40,867 bases of DNA from Eximiradius proteiniborus (GCA_937936035.1 CALGXJ010000085.1:1-40867); one strand, 5' to 3'; shown: positions 1 through 9,060, counted from the first letter of the stretch. Made by a program: numbers and translations. Notes: generated from the sequence alone by a model not told the origin.

Positions 1-1125
1 TTTACAGATATAGCAAGCGAAATGCTATATCCGGTTCTTCCAATTTATTTAAAAACAATAGGCTTTTCAATATTATTCATAGGACTATTGGAAGGAATAG
101 CCGAAGCCACAGCTGGGCTTAGCAAAGGCTATTTCGGTAAACTATCGGACGTAACCGGAAAGAGAGTGCCGTTTGTTCGAATGGGATATGCTCTGAGTGC
201 AATATCAAAGCCAATGCTTGTAATGCTTGCACACCCGCTGTGGGTGCTTTTTTCGAGGACACTGGATAGATTTGGGAAGGGGCTTCGTACCGGCGCAAGA
301 GATGCTTTGCTTTCGGACGAAGCTACGCAAGAGACGAAAGGCAAAGTGTTTGGTTTCCACCGTTCTATGGATACATTGGGTGCAGTAATCGGTCCACTAT
401 TAGCATTGCTATATCTTTATTATTATCCACAAGACTACATAACGCTTTTCTATCTAGCATTTATCCCAGGAATGTTTGCAATACTTTTTACATTTTTTCT
501 GAAAGACAAGCAAAAGACAACTGGAAAAAAACAAGAAAGGACTGGATTTTTCTCATTTATTAAGTATTGGAAGGAAAGCCCGCAAACATACCGGCAAATA
601 GTAGTTGGATTGTTACTATTTACTTTGTTCAACAGCTCAGATGTGTTCCTACTGCTCAAAGCCAAGCAAGCCGGGCTCGACGACTCGATGGTTATTGGCA
701 CATATATTTTTTACAATCTGATATATGCAATATTTTCGTTACCACTTGGGATAATAGCCGACAAATTTGGTCTTAAAAGAATTTTTATCCTTGGATTAGT
801 GATTTTTTCTGTTGTTTATTTCGGCTTTGCATTGAACGAAAATTTATATGTATTTTATGGTTTGTTTTTCCTTTATGGGATATATGCCGCCGCAACGGAA
901 GGAATATCTAAGGCCTGGTTGTCGAACGTAACAGACAAAAAAGACACGGCAACAGCGATAGGTGCATATTCGGCATTTCAAAGTATTTGCACAATGCTTG
1001 CAAGCACAATAGCAGGATTATTATGGTATAAATTCGGCAGCTCTGCTACATTTTTTGCAACAGGAGGCGTTGCAATAATTGTAGCTGTATATTTTACTTT
1101 AATAATAAAGTCGAATGGTAAATAA
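1..1125 (+). CDS. MFS transporter, 5'-truncated by the window edge
   Basis: Open frame continues upstream of the ATG at 22 to base 1 (FTDIASEMLYPVLPIYLK); multiple hydrophobic TM segments; MFS-like GKLSDVTGKRVPFVRMGY and LGIIADKFGLKR loops. Confidence 0.88.
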   Translation, partial: FTDIASEMLYPVLPIYLKTIGFSILFIGLLEGIAEATAGLSKGYFGKLSDVTGKRVPFVRMGYALSAISKPMLVMLAHPLWVLFSRTLDRFGKGLRTGARDALLSDEATQETKGKVFGFHRSMDTLGAVIGPLLALLYLYYYPQDYITLFYLAFIPGMFAILFTFFLKDKQKTTGKKQERTGFFSFIKYWKESPQTYRQIVVGLLLFTLFNSSDVFLLLKAKQAGLDDSMVIGTYIFYNLIYAIFSLPLGIIADKFGLKRIFILGLVIFSVVYFGFALNENLYVFYGLFFLYGIYAAATEGISKAWLSNVTDKKDTATAIGAYSAFQSICTMLASTIAGLLWYKFGSSATFFATGGVAIIVAVYFTLIIKSNGK

Positions 1126-1158
1126 TAACCAACCCGACAAACTTTTTCTACTATTATC

Positions 1159-1189
1159 TTTGCTAATCATCAAAAAATCTTTATTTTTG
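1159..1189 (+). promoter_or_regulatory. Putative Bacteroidota-type promoter (-33 TTTG, 19-bp spacer, -7 TATTTTTG)
   Basis: TTTG at 1159-1162 and TATTTTTG at 1182-1189 match TTTG-N19-TAnnTTTG; 30 bp upstream of the ATG at 1219. Confidence 0.45.
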
Positions 1190-1218
1190 CTTAATTGCAT
1201 AAAACTTTTGGATTTACT

Positions 1219-2211
1219 ATGAAAGATATTCAACTATTTGGATTAGGGAATGGTCTTGTTGATATTCAGTACGAAGTCGAGGAAACCGAGCTTGCGGAAT
1301 TAGGTCTAAAGAAAGGCGAGATGCGACTTGTCGAAAGCGAAAAGCAACGTGGATTGCTCGAAAAATATTCTCATCGAAAATTCAACAGGTGTAGCGGTGG
1401 GGCAGCGGCAAATACAATTATTTGTTTTTCGCAGCTTGGAGGCAAAGCAGCATACTCAACTGTGTTAGGAAAAGACGAATTCGGGCAATTCTATGCTAAC
1501 GAATTTATTGAATTAGGCATAGAACTGAAAGCTGAAATGCTCGACAACTATCCCACGGGAACTTGCTTTGTGTTTATCACACCTGACAGCGAACGCACTA
1601 TGCATACTTCGCTCGGAGCTACAGCATTTTTTGGCAAGCATAATATTGACGAAACAATAATATCTCGCTCGCAATGGATTTATGCCGAAGGATATAAATT
1701 CACTGCACAAAGTAGCACCGAAGCACTGTTCTATTCCGTAGAATTAGCAAAAAAGCACGGGACAAAGGTGTCGCTTACTTTCTCTGATGTATTCATTATA
1801 GATAGTTTTCGAGAAAATTTGCAAAAAGTAGTAAATCAATCCGACCTTATTTTCTGCAACGAAAACGAGGCGATTTGCTACACAGGCAAGCAAAATGTAG
1901 AAGATGCAGTTGAAGCATTAAGCCGTGAATGTCCAAATGTTGTTGTTACTCTTGGCGGGAACGGTTCCATTGTAAAATGGGAAGGAAATATTTACAGGAT
2001 ACCGTCCTATCCGGCTCGTCCGGTCGATACCACAGGAGCAGGAGATTGCTTTGCTGGTGGCTTTATGTATGGAATTATCACAACTGGTAATCCCGTCATT
2101 GCCGGGCATATTGCGTCGGCTGTCGGAGCACGTGTTGTTTCGCAAATGGGAGCCAGAATTTCTGGCGATATTAAAGAACTTCGTGATGAAATATTGTCGA
2201 AAGTAAAATGA
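1219..2211 (+). CDS. PfkB-family carbohydrate/adenosine kinase
   Basis: C-terminal PfkB signature PVDTTGAGDCFAGGFMYG; N-terminal GGAAANTIICFSQLGGKAAYSTVLGKDEFG. ORF-track start at 1195 is a TTG; the ATG at 1219 is preferred. Confidence 0.9.
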   Translation: MKDIQLFGLGNGLVDIQYEVEETELAELGLKKGEMRLVESEKQRGLLEKYSHRKFNRCSGGAAANTIICFSQLGGKAAYSTVLGKDEFGQFYANEFIELGIELKAEMLDNYPTGTCFVFITPDSERTMHTSLGATAFFGKHNIDETIISRSQWIYAEGYKFTAQSSTEALFYSVELAKKHGTKVSLTFSDVFIIDSFRENLQKVVNQSDLIFCNENEAICYTGKQNVEDAVEALSRECPNVVVTLGGNGSIVKWEGNIYRIPSYPARPVDTTGAGDCFAGGFMYGIITTGNPVIAGHIASAVGARVVSQMGARISGDIKELRDEILSKVK

Positions 2212-3536
2212 GAAAATTGATTTGCCTCATATTATTTTTCTTTGTCATTAGTGAATTTGCATATTCACAGAATGGAATACGTTTCCCTGAACTATCCCGA
2301 CGATTAGAAAATTATTTCAACAAAGAAATGATTCAAGACTTGCAGAGTGAATTCCCGCAGGGAAGCGATTATACAATCTGGGGATGGGATGTAGGCGACT
2401 TTTCGGGTGATGGGGTGCCTGATGCGGCTTTCTCTGTGAGGATTGCCGGACAACGTGGGCGAATTATGCAAGTGTATTTGTTTGTAGATATAGATGGATA
2501 TTTTGTCAAAGCCGGACAATTTGCTTATGAATTTGTGGAGCTTCCGCTTGAAATTGGAGTTGTAATTAGGGACAATGCCTGCTATGTTACTCAGAAACAC
2601 AAGCAGTTCAATTGGCTTATACGAGGATACCGCTTTGATAATGGTGCTTTAATTATGTTGGACGAATTTCTAACAGAAAGAATTGGTGAGTACACATATG
2701 AATCTTATAAAAACTATCAGAATTTGTATAATACGGATAAATTCATTGAAACAAATACAGGCAAAACGCGATTTTTTGCAGAATATACAACTATTCCGTC
2801 TTATAGAAGAGGACGTCAGGTATACAAAGGCTATAGCTCGGAAGTATATGTTGATAATATAAATTTCGTTCCGAAAGGTGCCTTTTGGTGGGGCGGCAGT
2901 GAAGATTTGTCGTTTTCAGTAAGTTCAGCGTGGGATGAATCATATTTATATATGACGGTTAAAGTGAAAGATGATAGGATTGTTCCCCAAAATTGCGATA
3001 CCTGCATTTGCGATTATGTAGAAGTTTGGTTCAACGTTAATACCGATGGAAGCAATCGTTTTGCAAATCTGAAAGGGAATAAAGTAACGTTCAAAGAAAG
3101 CATCGAAGGTGGAATATACAATATCAAAATATTTCCTGGTAACTTTTTGGATAGAACTGCCTCGGTAAAGGTAAGTACGACAGATGAATTGGAACCATAC
3201 CAGAAAATTGCAGCACACGATATTATGGCAATATCTGACATTCAGGATACTGTGTATGTAGTCCGTTTCAAAGTGCCATTTGCATTTTTCGGAATACAGG
3301 GCAATCCGGTTGAAACAGGAAAGTTAATCGAATTTGGTTGCACAGTATCTGTGCACGATTACGATAATGAATTTCGTCCGGAGGAATATACACGCAAAAA
3401 CAGTTCTGTATTTGACCCGCAAAATCCCTCTACATACGGCTCAATTGTGCTTGTCCCCGACGATAAATGGTATGGCTCATCGAAAAACATTTTTTTAGAG
3501 GACATACTTAAAACGCTCGTGGAGTATGGCTTCTAA
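2208..3536 (+). CDS. Exported protein with CBM9-like (carbohydrate-binding/DOMON-type) C-terminal domain
   Basis: Signal peptide MRKLICLILFFFVISEFAYSQ; WDVGDFSGDGVPDAAFSV repeat-like segment; CBM9-like WDESYLYMTVKVKDDRI...CDYVEVWFNVNTDG. ATGA overlap with the upstream kinase. Confidence 0.65.
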   Translation: MRKLICLILFFFVISEFAYSQNGIRFPELSRRLENYFNKEMIQDLQSEFPQGSDYTIWGWDVGDFSGDGVPDAAFSVRIAGQRGRIMQVYLFVDIDGYFVKAGQFAYEFVELPLEIGVVIRDNACYVTQKHKQFNWLIRGYRFDNGALIMLDEFLTERIGEYTYESYKNYQNLYNTDKFIETNTGKTRFFAEYTTIPSYRRGRQVYKGYSSEVYVDNINFVPKGAFWWGGSEDLSFSVSSAWDESYLYMTVKVKDDRIVPQNCDTCICDYVEVWFNVNTDGSNRFANLKGNKVTFKESIEGGIYNIKIFPGNFLDRTASVKVSTTDELEPYQKIAAHDIMAISDIQDTVYVVRFKVPFAFFGIQGNPVETGKLIEFGCTVSVHDYDNEFRPEEYTRKNSSVFDPQNPSTYGSIVLVPDDKWYGSSKNIFLEDILKTLVEYGF

Positions 3537-3759
3537 AAGCAAACAAAAAGTCAAGGACGCACTTTTCCGCTCCATAAGAGAGATGGCTCCGCTTATGAAT
3601 TTAGGGATGCAGATGGCAATTCCAGTTGTATTATTTACATTGCTTGGATGGTGGATAGATAAAAAATATAGCTCTTCTCCTCTTTTTATATTATTGTTTG
3701 CAGCAATTGGAGTATTTGCTGCATTTTATTATTTTTTCAAAGCAATTAAGAGAAAATGA
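3526..3759 (+). CDS. AtpI/AtpZ-like small membrane protein (putative F0F1-ATPase-associated subunit)
   Basis: 77 aa, two TM helices, GMQMAIPVVLFTLLGWWIDKKYSSSPLFILLFAAIGVFAAFYYFFKAIK resembles ATPase gene 1 proteins. Confidence 0.7.
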   Translation: MASKSKQKVKDALFRSIREMAPLMNLGMQMAIPVVLFTLLGWWIDKKYSSSPLFILLFAAIGVFAAFYYFFKAIKRK

Positions 3760-4340
3760 GTGAAGGATATATCAAATACAATACAATTTGCATAGGGAAC
3801 GAATATCCCGATGCAATTAATATAGTTGATTTGCAAGTATTGAGAAATGAATTAAAAATAAAAAACTTAATCGGAATGCTTCCGGGTGGGATTGGGTATG
3901 GCAACGTAAGCAAGAAATGGAACGATAAGTTCATCGTTAGCGGCTCGCAAACTGGTGGCGAAGCAATTCTCAGTTGTAGTGATTATTCAATTATTCACGA
4001 TTACGATATTTTGCAGAATACATTAGTTTATAGTGGGTTAAGACAACCTTCGTCTGAAACTATTACTCACATAGCAATTTATGAAGCACAACCTAATACA
4101 AAGTTTGTTGCTCACCTGCATAATAAAAGAATTTGGGAAAAATTAATCAAAGATGGAGCTAAAACTAATGGCGTTTCTGAGTATGGCACAGTGGGAATTG
4201 CGCTTGAAGCAAAAGATTATGTTTCAGGTTTTCCTTACGACGAAGGAATTTTTGCATTAAGTGGGCACGAAGATGGTGTAATTGCTTTTTCGAATGAACT
4301 TAAATCAATTATTGTTCTGATTAATAAACATATTAAGTAG
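3756..4340 (+). CDS. Class II aldolase/adducin-family protein
   Basis: GIGYGNVSKKWNDKFIVSGSQTGG, metal-ligand-like VAHLHNKRIW and LSGHEDGVIAF; about 190 aa; ATGA overlap with upstream CDS. Confidence 0.8.
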   Translation: MSEGYIKYNTICIGNEYPDAINIVDLQVLRNELKIKNLIGMLPGGIGYGNVSKKWNDKFIVSGSQTGGEAILSCSDYSIIHDYDILQNTLVYSGLRQPSSETITHIAIYEAQPNTKFVAHLHNKRIWEKLIKDGAKTNGVSEYGTVGIALEAKDYVSGFPYDEGIFALSGHEDGVIAFSNELKSIIVLINKHIK

Positions 4341-6416
4341 TTTCTGCACATCAATTATCATTACTGGCTTGTTGTTGTAAACTGACGATGCAGCAATAAA
4401 TGGAGTATCACTGAGAAGTTTGTTAGGTGGCGAAGGCACAAGTTCCGCTTCCCCGATAAATTTATCGAAAATCAAAGCGAAATTGCTATTAACGTCGTTT
4501 ACCAACAGAACAGGTTTATTCTTTGCAATATATTCGGCTTCAATATTTAAGACTTTTCGAATGTCAATAGAGTTGGTGTTTGGGAACTGCTCGCGAAAAG
4601 TCTTTTCGTCTATAAGAGCCTCGCAATTTAGAATTTGGACTGCATAGAGATTGCCATCGACATCAAAAACGAGAGATTTCAGCAAAACATAGTTCATATT
4701 GAATGAAATAGTAAGTTTGGTGCCGGAATCTGGTTTAGAACTAATATCAATTCTACCGTTGTTATTGCTAATCAAATTGATAAGCCCTTCCAAGCGACTC
4801 GCGATAGTAGTTGCATTTTCACCTTTGCCATCATCAACAATTTCAATAAAGAGCTTACCGCCCAAAGTGCGGGCAGAAATAGAAATCTCAGCCATTTCCG
4901 ACTTCTTTTTCCGCAAATTGGGAGGTTCGATGTTGTTCAAAATAATATCGCGAAGCAACTGCGGAAGCAATATTTCAAGCAAAGTATGCAATTCAGCACC
5001 AACTCGAACAAATCGACCTGCAATTTTAAGGCTTACTTTCTTGTTTGAATAATTTGCCAAATCATTTGCAAGCTCATTGTAGCCACGGACTATATCACCA
5101 AAAGCAATTGAACGGAAATTGTAAAGACCGTTATAAATAGTATTAATTCTGTTTTTTATGTTTTGCAGATGTTCATCAGCCGAAGAAGAGAATAGATCTA
5201 ATTGAGAAATAAGATCATCAAGTTTCTTTGAATTGTTTATTGCAATTTCAGTAAGCGTTTCGGTATTTGTGATATTATACAAGATGTTATTATTATCGAG
5301 TAGTATCTGTCGGATAAGCGATTTCAAAGATTTCAGGTTTCCGATAGAATTGGCCATTGGAGCTAGGTTGGAAATAATACCGACAGTAGCATCGAGCAAT
5401 CTGTTATACTTAGAATAATCATTGAATTGAGAAGATTTGTAACCAAAATAATAGAGTTTATCGTCCGAAGCAATTTCAGTTGTATCACTACCAGAGATTA
5501 CAATCGGAAGAATTTCGTCACTTGATAACTTAGCCGAAGGCGTTGGTTGCAATTGTTCCTGGTCTGTCAGAAATGAACGCAGAAAATCAGAATAGGTATC
5601 GATATAGTCGCTATAGTCTTTGATTTTGTCGATGATTGCGATGGCACTTGTAGCCGCAATTTCTTTGAACAATCGATTACAGCTCAATAATAAATCCATC
5701 TGATACGGATTAATTGGAAGATTATGATCGGCAAGGAAACGAATGAAGTCGCTCAATGCATCAGCAAGGTCGAATGCTTTGGAAACTCCAGCACTTATTG
5801 CTGCTCCCTTGATTGCATTCAATGCTTGCGAAATTGGGACCACATCTATTGTTGCATTTTGCGTTTCAGACTGCTCCAGTACGTGTTCGATTGTACTGAC
5901 AGAACGCACTATCGCATACTTGAATTTCTCGAGCAATATTCCTTTGCTTTGCTGCTCGTTGGAAGATGTTTTGGATTTGGCTCTGGTTGGCTGCACTTTT
6001 TTTATTCTATGAGGTGCAGCAATCGATTGCAATTCGCTCGTAATCTCATTGATAATTGCAAATTCGGAATTAAGCAATTCCAGAATTTCAAACGAGGAAA
6101 ACTGAATGATTGAATAATAGAAATCGTTTGCACGCAAGACAACATCGATATCGTTCGGAAACAAATCTAACCGTTTTTCTTTTGCAAGAGATACAATTTT
6201 GAGCATTGCATCAGCAATAAGAACAGCATTATCAACAGACAATTTCTTTGCCGACAGTCTGATTTGATTGATTGAATTAGCCGCATTTGCTAAAAGTTCC
6301 GATATTTGATATTTTTCGTAATCAAGCAAACAGGTTTCTATAATATCGCAATGGTGACGGCATGTTTCCCTGAAATATTCAATATGTTGCTCAATATTAC
6401 TCAAATTCAAGTTCAT
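4305..6416 (-). CDS. CheA-like chemosensory protein, probable pseudokinase: two Hpt-like regions, P3/HATPase-like region, CheW-like domain
   Basis: Hpt-like ALNAIKGAAISAGV (canonical FHTIKGAA), P3-to-P4 segment FRSIAFGDIVRGYNELANDLANYSNKKVSLKIAG, HATPase VDDGKG, C-terminal CheW-like regulatory fold ending FIAASSVYNNKPVMIIDVQKLLN. Follows MCP-like and CheW-like genes. Confidence 0.8.
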   Translation of the reverse strand: MNLNLSNIEQHIEYFRETCRHHCDIIETCLLDYEKYQISELLANAANSINQIRLSAKKLSVDNAVLIADAMLKIVSLAKEKRLDLFPNDIDVVLRANDFYYSIIQFSSFEILELLNSEFAIINEITSELQSIAAPHRIKKVQPTRAKSKTSSNEQQSKGILLEKFKYAIVRSVSTIEHVLEQSETQNATIDVVPISQALNAIKGAAISAGVSKAFDLADALSDFIRFLADHNLPINPYQMDLLLSCNRLFKEIAATSAIAIIDKIKDYSDYIDTYSDFLRSFLTDQEQLQPTPSAKLSSDEILPIVISGSDTTEIASDDKLYYFGYKSSQFNDYSKYNRLLDATVGIISNLAPMANSIGNLKSLKSLIRQILLDNNNILYNITNTETLTEIAINNSKKLDDLISQLDLFSSSADEHLQNIKNRINTIYNGLYNFRSIAFGDIVRGYNELANDLANYSNKKVSLKIAGRFVRVGAELHTLLEILLPQLLRDIILNNIEPPNLRKKKSEMAEISISARTLGGKLFIEIVDDGKGENATTIASRLEGLINLISNNNGRIDISSKPDSGTKLTISFNMNYVLLKSLVFDVDGNLYAVQILNCEALIDEKTFREQFPNTNSIDIRKVLNIEAEYIAKNKPVLLVNDVNSNFALIFDKFIGEAELVPSPPNKLLSDTPFIAASSVYNNKPVMIIDVQKLLNMFINQNNN

Positions 6417-6915
6417 TCATTAATTCAAATATCATTTCAATGTTTAGAAAATAATAATCTCTTTGCTGAATTTTAATCTTGCTATACAACGAACTATCTG
6501 TAGCTGAAAACGTATTATGATCGAGCGGGAAACGCACAAAATCAACTTCTATACCAAATCGGGATGTCCCGTCATTAAAAATAAGAGTGCAAAATGGTTG
6601 GGTGCTTGCTTGAAAATCACCCAATTGCTTTAAATCAACTATCGGCAAGATAGTCCCTTCGTAGGCAATAAGTCCGGAAATCCATTTGGGGAAATTTTGG
6701 TTGGTGTATTTTTCTCTGTTCGGGATTGCTATCTCAATAAACTTGCTATTAGCAACAAAGTTTATGTTTCCTATTTTGAAAGGCAATAAAGATACTTTTG
6801 TGTTTAAATTGGTTAAATGCGTCTCTTCAATAATATGATTTGAAGATAGTTTATACTTGAAAAAATCATTATCAGTAAATCTACGTTTATAATATTTAAT
6901 TTTACGGACAGCCAC
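6397..6915 (-). CDS. CheW-like coupling protein
   Basis: FPKWISGLIAYEGTILPIVDLKQLG matches the CheW core (IRGVINLRGxIIPVIDL); GTG start overlapping the upstream stop by 1 nt; 20-nt overlap with the CheA-like gene. Confidence 0.75.
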   Translation of the reverse strand: MAVRKIKYYKRRFTDNDFFKYKLSSNHIIEETHLTNLNTKVSLLPFKIGNINFVANSKFIEIAIPNREKYTNQNFPKWISGLIAYEGTILPIVDLKQLGDFQASTQPFCTLIFNDGTSRFGIEVDFVRFPLDHNTFSATDSSLYSKIKIQQRDYYFLNIEMIFELMNELEFE

Positions 6916-8903
6916 TATATTTTCTCAGAAACATCAATTAAATCTTCAATAATACCATCAAGTTTTGATAAATCGCTTCTAGCGTTTTCAGTATTTTTGA
7001 GAATAGTGCGAAAATCATCTACCACAGAATCGAACTTATTGGAAATATAAGCAAGACGCTCGTTGAATTTGGAGTATTCAAGCAACATTTTGGCTAAATC
7101 AGATTGGGTTGGGGTATTTTCCAGAACAATTTCAATAGTTTCAAGGTCGTTGCTACAAGCATAAATTGCGTTGCGTGCTTCGGTAGCAAGATAATAGATC
7201 TGATCCAGCGAATTAAGAAGATTTTCGGAAATTTTCTTAATTTCGTTCGATAATAATTCCATTTTGTTTGAACTTACTTTTTCAGCAAAAATTGAAGAAT
7301 TAACAGCAACAAGGTAAGTATGGTCTGATATTTTCTTTAGATTGTTTAATTCTGTGAATAATTTATCAAGTTTGTCGGAAAGAAGTTTGGCTTTGCTCTG
7401 AATAGTAATTGCTTTTTGTTTGACTTTTTCTCTTGCCGAATTATTGTCGAATTTAGAAGCAATATCGGCTGGGGTCTCCCATCGGGCAAGTTCGTTGGCG
7501 GTGGTAGCAAGTTGAGTGATTTTAACAGTCAGGCTGGTAATGTATTCTATCGAGGTATCGAAGGCAAGCGAGGCATTTGTCTTCAGTTGTCCAATTTTAT
7601 CGGCAACGTCAAGCAGGCGATTAATTTTAATTTCAATAAAATCCTGCAAATCAGATTTATCTTGTTGCAAATCGTAAATAGTTTTATTAATTCTATTTAG
7701 CGACTTAATAAGCTCATCGTTTGTGATTTGACCTTTGAATGATTTCTCGATAATCTCGTTTTCAAATTCACGGCTTTTGCCTGTGGCAACGTAGTCAAGG
7801 AATTTGATTAGTTCCCGCTCTTTTTCTTTCAATTTGAGAGCAAAATTGTCCGATGCTCTCACAGAATAAAAAACAAGCAACGCAATCACAAGAATTGCAA
7901 CAGCGAGAACCATTTTCAGACCATTTGCCCGTAATCCGGACGGCATAATTTTGGGCTGCTGCGGGAACTCTGACAAAATCAGCAAGTTCAATTTGCCTGA
8001 ATATACGGCTGAACGTCCCCAGTCATAGCTGCAAGTCTGAAAATCAATGTTACTAAGTTGCAAGCTATCAGCCCAGGCTAATGTGCTTTTGCGAGGCGAA
8101 TCCCCAAACGAAAGAAGAACATTTTTTGTGAATGCATCATAATAAGTGATATTGTAATTTATCTTGGAAATGTTGAAATCGATAAAGCCTGAAAGTTTGT
8201 TGAGAATGCCCATCATACCAAGAATTTTGCCTTGACGGTTGATTATCCGGCGGAATGTAACGGAATAAATATTATCGTTAATATTTTGCAAGATAGTGAA
8301 GCTCTGACCTTTGAATATTTTTTCGATAAGTAGAGCAGCTGAACGATTTTTTTTCGGACTAATCAAATTCAGATTGAAATTATCAGGGAGATTGTAGAAA
8401 GTGTGGTTTACAAGGAACATATCGCCGTCTTCGCTTATTCGTTGAAAGATAAGAAAATCTTTACCGGAAACAGATTTCAATGATTGGAGGAAAGGATGTA
8501 TTCTGTTTTTTTCGTTTCTGCTAAGATTAATATTGCCAAAGTACATAGATGGAATACTTTCGTAATACATTTTATCAAATGGAATATCTGGAACAAGTCG
8601 CCATCCGGCGCCTAATTTTAAATTTTCGTCTATTGCATAAGCAGTTTTTTCGAAATTGACAGAAACATTTTGTTCTATATATTTGCAAAGCAATTCAGCT
8701 GTTTTGTCGATTTGTTTCGATACTGCTGTCTGCTCAGAACTTTGATTGTCCGGTAAATTGCTCGAAAGGGCATAAATCCCGATTGCAACAATAATCCCGA
8801 AAAGAAATACGCCCAAAAAATTTGCTTTAAAAAGCGTTCGCAGAAAGTATTTTTTTTCGTCGAAATTCAATTTAATTTCGCTCCCTATATTATCAACAAA
8901 CAA
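6915..8903 (-). CDS. Divergent methyl-accepting chemotaxis-like receptor
   Basis: TM1 (NFLGVFLFGIIVAIGIYALSS), about 270-aa extracytoplasmic region, TM2 (MVLAVAILVIALLVFYSVRA), long coiled coil with MCP-tip-like ISDHTYLVAVNSSI...NEIKKISEN. Start codon (TTG at 8903) uncertain. Confidence 0.75.
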   Translation of the reverse strand: MFVDNIGSEIKLNFDEKKYFLRTLFKANFLGVFLFGIIVAIGIYALSSNLPDNQSSEQTAVSKQIDKTAELLCKYIEQNVSVNFEKTAYAIDENLKLGAGWRLVPDIPFDKMYYESIPSMYFGNINLSRNEKNRIHPFLQSLKSVSGKDFLIFQRISEDGDMFLVNHTFYNLPDNFNLNLISPKKNRSAALLIEKIFKGQSFTILQNINDNIYSVTFRRIINRQGKILGMMGILNKLSGFIDFNISKINYNITYYDAFTKNVLLSFGDSPRKSTLAWADSLQLSNIDFQTCSYDWGRSAVYSGKLNLLILSEFPQQPKIMPSGLRANGLKMVLAVAILVIALLVFYSVRASDNFALKLKEKERELIKFLDYVATGKSREFENEIIEKSFKGQITNDELIKSLNRINKTIYDLQQDKSDLQDFIEIKINRLLDVADKIGQLKTNASLAFDTSIEYITSLTVKITQLATTANELARWETPADIASKFDNNSAREKVKQKAITIQSKAKLLSDKLDKLFTELNNLKKISDHTYLVAVNSSIFAEKVSSNKMELLSNEIKKISENLLNSLDQIYYLATEARNAIYACSNDLETIEIVLENTPTQSDLAKMLLEYSKFNERLAYISNKFDSVVDDFRTILKNTENARSDLSKLDGIIEDLIDVSEKI

Positions 8904-9060
8904 TTTATCAAATATCTTGCCAAAAAATTCGATTAAACAAATCGTTATTTATCAACAACTTACAAGACGATATTTTTTTGTGTTGTTTAGAAACAATTAA
9001 ATGTAATTTATAATGATTTATTTATAATTTTGTAAAAGAGGAATATCAAAATGGTGTTCG

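Noticed and set aside
567-776. 69-aa ORF in another frame of the MFS transporter, and short same-strand alternates such as 21274-21468 and 29107-29364
   Set aside because: Fully contained in genes with clear homology motifs; no independent support.
4305-8903. Chemosensory-like operon interpreted as decaying pseudogenes
   Set aside because: All three frames are long and uninterrupted with maintained overlaps, which argues against simple decay, though not disproved without orthologues.
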